A DNA stretch of 64,000 nt from Trichosphaerium sp. ATCC 40318 (taxonomy: Eukaryota > Discosea > Flabellinia > Trichosidae), in NCBI GenBank assembly GCA_038496445.1, contig JALMLS010000480.1, positions 205,881 to 269,880 on the forward strand, read 5' to 3'. The notes beneath the pieces are model-generated. The model was given only the letters and a program-made list of their open reading frames with translations, did not search any database and had not been told where the DNA came from. Shown piece after piece: positions 33,467-45,114 of the stretch. The translations under genes and the position numbers were made by a program. Position 1 is the first letter of the stretch; the number at the start of each line of letters is the position of its first letter.

Positions 33467-34597
33467 TCACTTCTCTATTTTAATCACTCCTGGAAGTAAT
33501 TGTAATACATCACAAGTAGCACTTGAATCTTCAATGTTGATGAATTTTACACCAACAAGTGCTGCAACACCAGCATTTGTCACCAAACAACAATTAGATA
33601 AATCAATCTTATAGACACCAGCCAATGCCTTTACACCATCGTCAGTTACTTTTGTACAGCAAAGGATAATAGAATGAACACCGGCCAATGCTGTCAATCC
33701 TTCATCTGTAACATGTGTGAACCCAAGATCAATTGTATGAACTCCAGCTAAGGATTTAATACCATCATCTGTTATAAGCCTACATTGGCAAAGACTAATT
33801 GTATGAACGCCAGACAATGCTTTAAGCCCTTTATCCCCTACTTTTGTATTGGAAAGATGGATTGTATGAACACCAGATAAAGCTCTAACACCTTCACATG
33901 AAACGAAAGTATAGTTAAGATTAATTGAATGAACACCACTTAGTGCCTTGATTCCGTCATTTGATACTATTGTATCAAATAGATTGATTGTATGAACTCC
34001 TGCAAGAGCTTGTACACCTTCATCACTAACATCAGTAGAACTTAAGTTGATTGTATGAACTCCTGCGAGAGCTTTGACACCTTCATCACTTATTGCACAG
34101 GAACTTAAATTGATCGAATGAACCCCAGCCAGTGTTTTAATGCCTTCATCTGTAACACATGTGTCAGATAAATTGATGTTTTTGATTCCAGAAAGTTGTT
34201 TTAGATGAACATCATTAATGAAGAGACAAGATCTAAAGTCAATACTATCAACAACTTTAAAGTCAGTAAAATCAGCTTTTATCTTCCTCTTAGTATAAAC
34301 CCTCAAACCGTACACCCCTTGTAGGTACTTTAAGTGCTTTTGTTTAATGTTAAATAGAATATGAATCGTGTTTGTTGTTATAAGATGCGGTGCGCTTTTG
34401 AATAGCTTTTTGAGCTTTTCTTTGTTTTTAATCACTATCACCCTTCTGTTCACATATCCCACGTGTTGTATTGCGATTGTTTTTAATAATTTAGATGTTC
34501 GTACTACTGAATGCATAGATTTATCAGGAATTAACTGTATAATGCAAACAATGACTTCAACAGGAATCTCAGCAAAGAATGCGCTGTTTTTGTTCAT
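33467..34597 (-). CDS. F-box-like / LRR protein (type I)
   Basis: Single-exon frame. I start it at ATG 34595-34597 (MNKNSAFFAEIPVEVIVCII) because the paralogues at 47610, 48737 and 57438 begin at the same MN-x-x-(S/T)AFF motif. An upstream ATG at 34633 is possible. The F-box-like segment (about residues 5-45) leads to a conserved linker (IKQKHLKYLQGVY) and then about a dozen LRRs of 22-24 residues with the pattern VTDEGVKALAGVHTINLS. The C-terminus caps the array with LLPGVIKIEK. Expected to be a substrate adaptor of an SCF ubiquitin ligase, inferred from domain order. No introns, no stops. The Asp/Cys-rich, highly uniform repeats resemble the AMN1-like Cys-containing LRR class. Confidence 0.8.
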   Translation of the reverse strand: MNKNSAFFAEIPVEVIVCIIQLIPDKSMHSVVRTSKLLKTIAIQHVGYVNRRVIVIKNKEKLKKLFKSAPHLITTNTIHILFNIKQKHLKYLQGVYGLRVYTKRKIKADFTDFKVVDSIDFRSCLFINDVHLKQLSGIKNINLSDTCVTDEGIKTLAGVHSINLSSCAISDEGVKALAGVHTINLSSTDVSDEGVQALAGVHTINLFDTIVSNDGIKALSGVHSINLNYTFVSCEGVRALSGVHTIHLSNTKVGDKGLKALSGVHTISLCQCRLITDDGIKSLAGVHTIDLGFTHVTDEGLTALAGVHSIILCCTKVTDDGVKALAGVYKIDLSNCCLVTNAGVAALVGVKFINIEDSSATCDVLQLLPGVIKIEK

Positions 34598-35720
34598 TCT
34601 TGGTTTATAAATACACCACAGTAACCCAAACACTATGTGTTACTCTCTTTGCGATAAGGGAAATCCATTATTAAGCCAACATGCCAGTTAAGGGCGTTTA
34701 CAAACATCGGAACTCAATCAAGAAATTGTTGCCACGAAACCGAAAAAACTTACAAAACATCTTGAAACCATTAAACACATCAAATACACGCCTTGTACAA
34801 CAACTTGAACACGCAGAATTTTAACGCTATTTAATTACGTTTTTTACATCTTTCATGAGCCCTATCACTGCCTACACTCACCCAATTTATGAACTATGAT
34901 TGACACTCACTATGACGTTCCAGAAAAAGATTACATGTGGATATGGCTGACCAAGCGTTGTTTCCAAGCTGCCTGCTTTTGGGAACTGCTGGAGATAGTC
35001 GAATCCTTCATTTCAAGCCAGCTGACCATCAAACGGCGAAGATATCATTAGACCTAACATAAACAAACTGGGTTGTTTTTGTTTGTACCGCACATTTATG
35101 TGAGCAATTGGTAGTTAAGCACAAGGTCATGCTGCACGTCAAAAGAATATGTGGGTGAACTTCATACTCACAAGATTGTCCAAACAGGAAGTTTTGGTGC
35201 ATTGCACTGTTTTTATGTTTATGGTCTTTTACACAAAGAGTGGATTCGTTGTGTCTTGATATACTTAAACCATATTTACGTCAATGGTAAGAGAAGTCAT
35301 CTAAGAATTAAGGATGTGACAAATGACCTGATTATCAATAACAAAATTAACAATCCCAGTTTTTAGGTCATTACTTATAACCTAAACCTTTTTCATTTCT
35401 GATAGTTTGTATAATGGTTGCTATAATATAATTAAACCTTATACTGTTGTTAACATGAACTACATACTCACAGTGACGAACAAATCCGAGTTCAAAAAAT
35501 GGACTATCACTGACTGTGGTTTTTTTGATATATCCTTCTGTACATGCTTCTGTTTTTTAGTCGAGCTAGCCACTGGTTACAGCCACTACATACAGACACC
35601 TGCAAGCTTTTTGATAAAATATATATTTCAAGACAAGTCAAATGGTTTCTCTGGGTCATAATCGTTAAGTGATTAAACGCTTGTACTTGTACAAATATTT
35701 CATGTCAAGTCATCGTATCC
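34598..35720. other. Intergenic, no supported gene
   Basis: Two frames on the + strand (35151-35366, 71 codons, and 35407-35661, 84 codons) have no recognised domain. The first contains YVNGKRSHLRIKD, which may be a faint MORN trace. Confidence 0.3.
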
Positions 35721-36704
35721 ATGGACGACACAAAAAGAAGCAAAAAACGTCAAAAACCTTTGAAGAACACCACCTACACCTTGCATAACACGTAAATATC
35801 TTATTGATTGCATAACGTTCTAAAATATTACTTCTAGCGCTCAAATAACATTATTGGGCATGCCTATTGAGATTCTAGCGTTTATATTAACGAATACAAC
35901 AACAGCTCGATTTGCAGCTTGTCAAACATGTCGTATCCTTTCTTCTATCATTCACGACATTGTTGGGTATGACTGTATACGTATAAGAACAGGAGAACAA
36001 GTAAAAGAAGTCATAAAACACAGAGGAATCATTAAACACACAGCAATCAGGTTTAGGACTGATGCAGCTACCGGGTTTCCGTCTGACAAGATTGTGAACA
36101 AATTTGCAGGAGTTCATGACATTGCCTTTCCCATACCTATGTGACAGATGAAGGTATCAAAGCTCTTGCAGGTGTTCACACAATCTACCTAAATAATACT
36201 CCAGTAACAGATGAAGGTGTCAAAGCTCTTGCAGGTGTACACGCTATTAACCTTGAACTCACCAAAGTGACTGATGAAGCAATCCAAAGCCTTGTTGGTG
36301 TACACACAATTAACATAAATTGTTGTCATAGCATTACGGTTGAAGGAATCAAAGCACTCAAAGATGCTCACGATGTTTCTGTTTCTCATGTTAAAAACTC
36401 ATGGCTAGAACATCTTAGCAAAGTTCATACGTTACACTTAGTATGTGGGGCAACAGATGATCAACTCAAAGAGTTGACTAATGTCAAACACCTTGAGCTT
36501 AGTTGTTGCTATGATGTAACAAACTTGGGTTTGAAAACATTGGTCAACCTTGAAAAACTACATGTGTTGGGTAACAACAATATTACAAATGATTGCTTGA
36601 AGCACTTAAAATCTCTAAAACATTTATGTGAACATAATACAAATATTACAAGGGAGGATGTTGAGTCAATGGGTATTCAATATACGAACTATGTAGATGA
36701 CTGA
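35721..36704 (+). pseudogene. F-box-like / LRR protein (type II) with a frameshift
   Basis: The ATG at 35721 starts exon 1 (35721-35791, MDDTKRSKKRQKPLKNTTYT), which splices in phase to 35838. Exon 2 encodes an F-box-like segment (GMPIEILAFILTNTTTARFA and CQTCRILSSIIHDIVGYDCI) shared with the gene at 55287-56573. At about 36125-36141, within the first LRR (GVHDIAF), the frame shifts. The downstream frame continues YVTDEGIKALAGVHTIYLNN with about eight repeats and a cap (SMGIQYTNYVDD), ending at 36702-36704. No intron fits the gap (the only GT-AG pair is 7 nt apart). This is either a recently broken copy or an assembly indel. Unlike type I, this subfamily has at least one intron. Confidence 0.65.
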
Positions 36705-37127
36705 GAGCTTTATTTCTTCAAAAAGAATTTCTTGACCGGCTGCACCTTGTACACATATATCTGTCAAATAAACCTTTGACGACCTTGCCCACCACCGCCA
36801 ATGTGCTCCCCATCTGTTGTTCTCAAACAAGCTGTTTGGGGGTCCAATTTAACCAAACACTGGCCGCATTATACCTTTTCTATCTGCTACTACATTGTCA
36901 CTGGTACACTAACTGCGCAAGCACTTCATCCAAGTGAATAGGCATTGTTAGTTTGACTTCATACTGTCAAACGATTAATATCAATACTTACAATATACTT
37001 ATAGTTTATTTTATTGTACAAGCCCAAGTTGAGAAGGAAGAACAAGAAAGTTGGAGAATCCATAAAAAAATTGCCAAAAAAAAATGACAGTAAGATCGCA
37101 ACTCTTGTAAAAGAAAGGTTCATTTGT
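36705..37127. other. Convergent intergenic region
   Basis: Lies between the 3' ends of the type II LRR gene (+) and the coiled-coil gene (-). A run of A near 37060-37085 may be part of a 3' end signal. No gene seen. Confidence 0.35.
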
Positions 37128-40100
37128 TTAGCCAAGTAATGTGTTAACAACGCCTCCTAAGTATCCAGACCAACCTGATTCGTCTTCTTTGACAATAGGA
37201 TCAGGTTTAGGTGGTAAACTAGAGAGTAAGAGTCAAGGACAAGCGCAAACAGATGGAAGAAGAAAATGTTGAGAAAAAAAAAGAGCCTTGTTGCTTTCTT
37301 GAATTGGACGTACACTTGAGGAGCTGGTAATAATGTTTCTTGCTGTTGTTGAACTTCTTTTGATGCAACACGTTGTTTAAGATCTTCTACTATACTCTCA
37401 AGTTCACTAAACTCAAAGTTAAATATTTACATAAGGCAAGTTAGAAAAGGAAAAAAAAAGTGACAAGTGTAGTTAGTACCATATTGTTTGTTGCTTTTCT
37501 TGTAACAACTGTATTTTATCATCAGTATCTAGGATACCCCGTAGAGAATCAAACTTCATCGTTATAGAACTCAAATCCTCCATCTTTTCACCAAGATCAT
37601 TCTAAAATACAACATAAGAAAAAAAGAGGAAAAGAAAAAAAAGCACAGACTTTCAACAACGTTAACCGTAAAGCTTTCAAAATGAACAGAGCGAGTACAA
37701 AAAATATACTTCGAACTGAAACAAAGAAAGAATTCAGAAAAGTAGTCATACATACCCTTAAAACCTCTTTTTCTGCCTCAAGAATCTTAACTTTTTCTTG
37801 TAGTGCAGAATTAACATTAATACTATCAGCACACGTGTCTTTATCATCCATGAGTGTCTGCATTACTTTTGTTTGTTGATGTAACCTTGCAATTAACTGT
37901 TCCTTTTCTCTCTTTAATATTTCAAACTGTACATGGAGCTTCTCTAACAGTAAAAGTCAACGCACAATCTTTGGATGCAAAGAAAGAAAAAAAAAGAAAA
38001 ACTCAAATTCTATGGTTCGTTAAAAGTACCTTGCTGGTCTGCTTGGCCATGTATGGCCATTTTTTCTGTAAGAGAAACATTCTCACGTGTCAAATGGGTC
38101 ACAGCTTGACTCTGACGCCTAATATGCTCACGGAATCGAGAAATTTGGACTAGCAAATCTTTCTTTGTTACATGCTCATCAAGATCATCTGCCATGAGCT
38201 TTGCAAGTGCCTAATCATATAAATTATGAGTACACTCGTACAAAATTATGTTTAACAAGAGTGACAAATAAGTAGCAAGGCAGTAATTTGATATGTCAAA
38301 AAAAAAATACCTGTTCATCTGGTTCTGACTCTACTGGCTGTACTACAGGTTTGATGTGCTCATTAACTGCTCTCTCACGTTCCATTGTCTGCAATCGAGT
38401 CAAGTACTGTCTCGTTTTTTGGTTGCTAAACAAAGAGTAAGCAAACTTACACAAATATTGTTTTGTGCGTTGGAACATACGCATGTCGTAGCTCCTCTTC
38501 CAAGTGTTGTTTCTCAGCTTTTGCACGATCACGTTCTTGATTAGCTACATCAATAGCATTGGACATACGCTCCATATGATGAGCTCTAGTCTCATCTAAG
38601 GCATCATGCTTCAACTGCCACTCTTTAGCGTCCTTAAGACTAGCAGACAACCTATCCTCAAGCTCTTGTTGCTCCACAGATTTCTCGTCTCTAGCAGCTT
38701 CAAGTTCAGCTTGTTTATCCTTAAAAAGAGTCGAATTAGTTAGGTCACAAAAAATTAAACGTCCAAAAAAAATACAAGTGTGTAAGCACGTGACAAAAAG
38801 AAAAAAACTTCAAAAAGAAGTTACAGCCGCTTCCATGCTACTTAAAGAACAAATGGACATACCTTCAAGTCATTAACTAAACCAAGTTTGTCCTCTTCAA
38901 GTTTTTGAACAACTTCATCACGTTCTTCTAATTCTTTAACTTTATCTTCAGCATCTTTTTGTAGTTTTGTGATTGTATCATCACGTTGTTGTATGACTCT
39001 CTGGAGCTCTCTATTCTTCTCTGTCAGTTGTCTTACTTGTGTTCCAAATGTTGTAAATCTTCCAGCGACTTCCAAGCTTTGTTTAGTCAATGAAGCGTTT
39101 TTTCTTTCAAGACCTTCAATTACTAGATTCTTTTCTCTTTGTAATAATGTCGCATTTTCTTGTTGCTTTTGTAGACTCTTTGCTTCACTTTTGATTTGTT
39201 GATGAAGTGCTTGTTTCTCTCTTTGATGTTGTTGATTAATTTTAGTAAACTAAAAAGTACATTAGAAGAATAATACCAATCTTTCTACGTCATCCTAAAA
39301 AAAGGTGGAAAAAAAAATCAAAAAAAAGAATCTTTCTTTGAGCTCTATGTCGCCACTAAATTTCAATACAATAGTACTATGACTTGGTTCATATAACCCA
39401 ATAGATATTTAAGAAAGAAGTAATAGCATAGAGACAGATAAATACGTACTTTTTGAAGCACAGTATCTCGCTGTTGAATTTGATCTCTAAGATTTGTAAT
39501 GGTAGTAGCCTTTGTTGCCACTTCTTGTGTCAAGGCTTCCAGCTCAGCCTCTGAACGTTTTAAATTATCTTGAGAATCCAAAAAAAGCGTTTCAAGCTCA
39601 TAAATTCTTGTTTGCTTAGCAGCAAGTTCGACTTTTGTAGCTTCAATATCTTGTTCAGGAGGCATATTATTTTGATGCTCACGCTCATTCTCATCAAGCT
39701 ATGAAGGTGTCAACTCTTTTAAACATATATAGCAACATCATTAGTTATATTAGAATCCAAAAGCGATTAATTTAATAGCGCTAAAGTCCAAAAACGCAAA
39801 AACCACTTCAAGAAAAAAAAAGTTTCAAAAAAAAAAACACGAACCCTTTGACGTAAATTATCATTTTCGTTGCTCAGAGTCGTACAATCACCTTGAATCC
39901 TCCTATACTGCTTCTTTAGGCTACTTATAGCTGATGTTTGCGCTTGAAATTCAGCATCCCAGTCGTCTTGCATTGTTTTAAGTTCTTCCTTTAAATGATC
40001 ATTTTCTGATTTCAAGTGTTTTTCAATTGCAGCGCTTTCATCTAGTCGTAAAGATAATTTTTTAGCCTCTCGTTTATAACGTGTCACTAAGATTTCCAGT

Positions 40101-40455
40101 TTCTTCATTCTAGACGCAGCATTCTGAGGTGAAAAGGACTAGGAAGGCGTTACTTAAAATAATAAATAAAAAGCGTTGAAGGTTCGAGCATACATACCGG
40201 TTTTGTTGCGTCAGTGTGTTGAATAGTCTCACTTCCATCTCCAGAAGTGGTTTGCATTGAAATTGAGTTTCCATTTTGCCCAGAGATTAATTTTGGCGCT
40301 GGTGTAGTGGTGGACGCTTTCTTTCTCTGATTTGCAGCGCGTTTACGACGAAGCTACAAAAAAATTATTAAGAAATACCATCAACTAACGCGTACACGCT
40401 CTTTCGTAAGAGCAGCTAGATCCTCGTCGCTTTTTGTGTTACTGGCGAGCGACAT
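37128..40455 (-). CDS. Long coiled-coil (golgin-like) protein
   Basis: The ATG at 40453-40455 starts exon 1 (40396-40455, MSLASNTKSDEDLAALTKER). It continues LRRKRAANQRKKAS, a Ser/Thr-rich linker, and then about ten exons that are almost wholly heptad-repeat coiled coil rich in Glu, Gln, Lys and Leu (examples KKLEILVTRYKREAKKLSLR, QLTEKNRELQRVIQQRDDTI, VEQQELEDRLSASLKDAKEW). The C-terminus is ELESIVEDLKQRVASKEVQQ, then a Pro-rich hinge (LPPKPDPIVKEDESG) and WSGYLGGVVNTLLG before the stop 37128-37130. The basic N-terminus and amphipathic Gly/Leu end after a very long coiled coil recall golgins and other tethers. No canonical GRIP domain is visible, so the name is only a suggestion. It is divergently transcribed from cofilin with 207 nt between starts. 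Confidence 0.65.
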
Positions 40456-40662
40456 AACCTCTCAACGCCACTATTGAGCGTACACTCCAAAGATATTGCC
40501 TACGTCGTTTTTTGTATGGCTACGTAGGCAGTCAACCAATAATAAAATATGTTGGTAACCAGGGTTGACACTCCAAGCCGAAAATAACTCAGAAGTGCAA
40601 GTCAAGAAATTTAAAGCAGAGAATTTTTGTTTCCATAATTATCTCCTTGAAATAGATTAAAC
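40456..40662. promoter_or_regulatory. Bidirectional promoter region, golgin-like gene / cofilin
   Basis: Only 207 nt separate the two divergent start codons (40455 - and 40663 +), so both core promoters must lie here or overlap the genes. I see no TATA box I would trust. Confidence 0.4.
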
Positions 40663-41228
40663 ATGGTAGCTACTTTCTTCGCCCAAAACCCCGCTAACTT
40701 TTATAGTCCACTGGTGTAGCTGTAGCTTCTGAATGCGTAAGTGAATTCGAACTCTTTAAATTGAAGAAACAGTATCGCTACTTGATCTTTAAAATTAACG
40801 ACGACAACACCGAAGTAGTCATTGAAAAGAAGGGTGAGCCTTCAGCTACCTACGAAGAGTTCACTAGCTGTCTTCCTGACAACGAGTGCCGTTACGCCGT
40901 ATACAACTTCGAATACGACCAAGGCTCTGACGGTAAACGCTTGAAGCTCCTTTTCATCTTGTGGTACGTGTTTTTTAGCGATCTACGCTTGCGGTTACTA
41001 ACACGCTCAGGGCTCCTGATACCGCTAAAATTAAGTCTAAAATGATGATCGCTGGTACCAAGGACGTCGTCAAAAAGTCCCTCGAAGGAATACAGGTAGA
41101 TCAAGCACTTTTTTCTTTTTATGTCTCTTTCGCTCACAAACTCGCTCTAGATTGAGATCCAAGGTACTGATAAGTCCGAGGTCGATCAAGAAGAAGTCCT
41201 CGCCAAGTGCCGTTCTATTTCCAGATAA
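40663..41228 (+). CDS. COF1: ADF/cofilin
   Basis: Four exons (40663-40665, 40707-40963, 41011-41095, 41151-41228) give a 140-residue actin-depolymerising factor. The first exon is only the ATG. An intron directly after the start codon is also known in fungal and plant ADF genes. Family landmarks are STGVAVASECVSEF (N-terminal regulatory Ser2), KYRYLIFKI-like strand (QYRYLIFKIND), LPDNECRYAVYNFEYD, KLLFILWAPDTAKIKSKMMI (G/F-actin-binding long helix) and GIQIEIQGTDKSEVD. It severs and depolymerises actin filaments in the cytoplasm. Codons are richer in G/C at third positions than in the neighbours, as expected for a highly expressed gene. An AATAAA at 41296-41301 is a good poly(A) signal. Confidence 0.97.
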
Positions 41229-41454
41229 ATGTTATTAAAGCTTGTAAAGCTCTAGTATGTGGGACTATTGTCCCTGTGCTTATAATTGTTAATCAAATAA
41301 AGTACTCTAATTAAATAATCGTCTGCATTTGTTTATTTCGTGCTGGTATGGCGTAATTATTACGCGTAGATGCAACAGTACAAGTTTCGAAACGTAATTA
41401 CTTTATTTAACAAATCTACAGTCACGCATCGCCATAGGCCGGTACGCTATTTGC

Positions 41455-43973
41455 TTAGCTCAATTCTTTGTCCTCTAGGAATTGATAATGAAACGTAAAA
41501 TCCTATGCAAATGTGAGATGTCGAATTGCAACGTGACAAGTCACTAAAATAGTCTCGCACCGTTTTCTTTCGTTGACACCAACCTGTCTCGTAGTCGAAG
41601 TACACGTACGTTCCTTGCTCGTAACTTAAACGGTGTCAGTTTGCTAAAAACAACACGAAAAATGATGTTCCTTAAAAATAGGCATAATGTGCACGTACTC
41701 TGGTGTGATTTTCTTAGGTTCCTCATGGCGTTGAAACCACGTCAAGTACTTTTTGTGATACCGCCAAGATTGTAACTTTAGCTGTTTCGCCGCGAGATAC
41801 TGCTGGTAAGTACCTTGCTGGTAGTAGAAAATAAAAAATAGCAAATCGGTATCAAACTTTGCGAAGACGTTAGGGTTCTCAAACGCTGGTGAAGGAACCT
41901 TTGGGTAGTATGGTGGCGTAGAAAAAGGGTTCTTTGGCTTATATTGCTGTTTTGGCCTAGAGCGCGTAAATCAGCAAAAAACTCCGTTGGAAAGTTTATT
42001 TTGAGCGTAAGCACTAACGCGTAGCATAAAAACTGGATGAATTTCTAGTTCGCCCAAGTTTGTAAAAGGGCACTGAGTTTTTCCGGAATTAACATGTACG
42101 TACCTTTCTATTGACTCTGGCAAGTTGTTGAGGCTAGTGTCGAGTAATGTCAATGGAGATATTGCCTTTCCGCGACCGACAGGCTCTCCAATAGGATTCT
42201 GTTGCATTCTGGATTGACCAATTGGTTGTGAGCCTATTGCAGACTGACTACCAAGTGCATTGAAGTTATTGGTTGCTGGCACGTCATTAGTTTTTTTTTT
42301 GGCGCTCTACAAGTTCTTTTACATACTCTTTTGTGCGTCGTTGGAAGAAGGAGTGTTTAGGTTACTACTCCTTGTGCTTTTATCTCCAAGATGTGTTGCA
42401 ATGAGTTTATTCAAAATCTCTTGTTCTTCATCCCTTGGTGGTTCAGGAGCCTAAGTGACGTTAGTATTACAAAGAGGGTTCGCGATAAAATTTGTAGACG
42501 AGAACAACTCAATCCGCATCTAGTTTACCTTTTGTTCAGGTTGTTTTTTAGGTTCTTCCGTAGGCGTTTTAGTCGTTGTTGTCTGTGTTTTAGTATTACT
42601 CGTTTTTGGTTCTGATGATACTTCTGGTTTTGCTATAATGCTACTAGTAGCCTCATGTATCAATGGTTTATCAATACGCTCTAGTATTTCTGCCTTTGGT
42701 GATCCGTCTTCTTCAAGAATGTCATCGTAAAGGCCCTCAACTGAAATAAAAATAAGTATTAAGTACCCTAAACATGATATTGTTGTAGAGTGTTGCTCTA
42801 CAAAAAATATCCGTTAATCTCACCTTCAACGAAATCAGGTTCCTGATTAAATTCCACATAGTACTCAAGAGAGTCTTTAATATCCTCTACTTCTTCTTCG
42901 GTTATTTTTTTCGCTATCCAAAGTTTTAACCATTCTCCAAGGCGCTTAATGTGAAAAGCATGTCTATCTCTTGTGTTTTGTAAGAACTCTAAGTAATCCT
43001 GTTGAGGCCTTTTTAAACTCTTTTTACTTTCAAGAGACTCAATCTTTTCTTCCATCTCTTCAGTCTGTAATAACTTAGTAAGTAAACCTGTAACAACAAC
43101 GAGCGAGAACAGAGAAAAACATTTTTTTCCTTTGGTTTTAAGTCGAGCTACGCGAAACTCTCTAACACAGAGCTACGTTGATATGACATTACACTCGGAG
43201 ATATCTTTGGTACAAATGATGGTTGATAAGCGAGTAAAGAACCTTTTCTTCCAACAACAAAAAAAAGATTAAAAAGTTTTTCTATTCAACGCACTTGGTC
43301 ATTGAGTTGCTTGAGTTGATCTTCAATCCACAGCCTAGTCTCGGATTTTTCAACATCTTCTTGTTGTTTGGCTGCTTCCTCACGCTGAGCTGCTAGTCCT
43401 TCTTTTGAGAACGCTTTAGTATTAGATTCCTTCTCATACGCGCGGTATTTTTCCATTTGCTTCAAGTGTATGTGAGATTTGTGACATTTCGTTTGTATCC
43501 AAAATAATTATTTTGCGAAAGAAAGGATTGAATCAAGTTGCTGCGGTTGCGTGGTATGTTTTTAAAGCGTATTGAGAAGTTTTTATATGTTAATTATTTT
43601 ATGTTGGTTTAAAAGAATTATTGTATCTTGCTGAGCGTTTATAACGGTTCTAGCGTACCCTCTCGATGAGTTTTTTTGCTTCTTGAAGTGGTGTTTTATT
43701 TCTTACGTCACCAGAAGAAATCCAGAGCTTTAATTGATCTCTCATGCGTTGTAGCTTCTTAATATCTCTTTTCAAATTGCTTTCTTGTTTCACGCGTGTA
43801 TTCGCTGATACACCATCTCGGAGCTTTGAAAGCAACTCTTCAAACGCTGAAACGCCTTCATGGACTCTTTTCAGAGTTCTGTCTATTTCTACTACACAAT
43901 GCCACGTTAACGCTATTTATTGCCTGTTTATAACGTACACTGCAGTTTAAACCGTGTTGCCATGGATGAAGCT
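41455..43973 (-). CDS. CNOT3: CCR4-NOT complex subunit 3/5 (NOT3/NOT5)
   Basis: The ATG at 43971-43973 opens a 25-nt exon (MATRFKLQ) spliced to LEIDRTLKRVHEGVSAFEEL. This starts the Not3 N-terminal coiled coil, followed by KRDIKKLQRMRDQLKLWISS and KAFSKEGL, then the second coiled-coil exon (42798-43055, with LEYYVEFNQEPDFVEGE). A Thr/Pro/Gln-rich linker leads to the C-terminal NOT box: PPYYPKVPSPAFENPNVFAK, FDTDLLFFIFYYQQGTYQQY, SWRYHKKYLTWFQRHEEPKK, YVYFDYETGWCQRKKTDFTF and HYQFLEDKELS, stopping at 41455-41457. It scaffolds the deadenylase complex that shortens mRNA poly(A) tails, in cytoplasm and nucleus. All landmarks are intact. It is convergent with cofilin, with 226 nt between stops. 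Confidence 0.95.
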
Positions 43974-44094
43974 AATTAACAACTCCTAATCACTTATTTC
44001 GTTGTATGTACGCGCCAAGAAGACAGATTTACGTTAAACAAGAATTAAGAAGTCAGCTGACCGTTGCTAAAAAAACTTCGTGCATTCTTTTCTC

Positions 44095-45114
44095 TCAAGT
44101 GCCCAAGAAAACAGCTTGCTTTTTTGAGTGCAACTGTGGTTGTAAGACGTAGTTATAATACAAGACGTTTGATCTACTAGTAGTCCTATTATAGTATTGT
44201 TTATGATGATTTTTTGCACGTGGTATATAACCAGGTGTATCAACATTGTAGGAATACTTGACTTTCATTAAGCCATATCTGTATAAAATATAGTCTCCTT
44301 CAGGCTCACCCTTGTTAAACCAACAATGCTTCCTTAGATGACCTGAATCATCATATCTCTTATACTCTCCATGGTATAGTTGAAGTCTATGGACATTTTC
44401 ATGGCAACAACCTGTGTTCATCGCAAAACAATGGACAACAAGTTGATTGGTTTTTTTCCTAATTTTCTTGCACTCTCCACAAATCCTTCCTTCCTTCATT
44501 TGATAACTATCAATGAACGCTTGGCTATAAACGGTCAATAACCCGTCTTTTTGACCTTGTTTGTAAAAGCAAGACTCTAGAATCTGTCCATCACGCACTG
44601 AGTAAGTCAAAGTCAAAAATTCACCATTCTTTCTACCTTTGTTGTAAACTCCTGTTGTTCTCAATGAACCATTTGCTTGAAAAACCGAGAATCTGCCATG
44701 TTTTATGCCTTGTTTATAAAACCCTTCCTTGTATTTAGCTCCAGATGGATACCATTTACGGTAGTGATAGAGATAGCCTTTGTTTCTTCTTTTACCATGT
44801 CTGTTGTACCGTTCGACTGCTAATTGGCCGTTTGGATGCCACTTACGCTACCAACCAGCTGTGGTACCATTTTTGAACTTGGTTTCAACGCGTTTCGCTC
44901 CATCAGCCATGAATTTTCTAAACGTTCCGTGTTTGTCCATATTTGCGTTAAAGCTGCTCGTTTCTGCCGCTTGAAAACAAAGAAGAGGCCAATTGATAAA
45001 AGCGTAGTAATCTGTGTTTAAAATCATATGTTGGATCTCTAGTGGTAAACAAAGCAATGTTGAGTCTTGTTTGCGTTCGTTTAAGGAAGATTCACTTGTA
45101 TTACTATCGCTCAT
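44095..45114 (-). pseudogene. F-box-like / MORN_2 protein with a premature stop
   Basis: The likely start is ATG 45112-45114 (MSDSNTSESSLNERKQDSTL). The F-box-like segment is LLCLPLEIQHMILNTDYYAF, then INWPLLCFQAAETSSFNANM and DKHGTFRKFMADG. After GTTAGW the frame meets TAG at 44848-44850, then resumes in the same frame with RKWHPNGQLAVERYNRHGKR and about eight further MORN-type repeats (YKEGFYKQGIKHGRF, YHGEYKRYDDSGHLRKHC) to the stop near 44095. One stop in an otherwise open frame of about 340 codons suggests a young pseudogene, a sequencing error or stop readthrough. An alternative upstream ATG lies at 45267. Confidence 0.65.
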
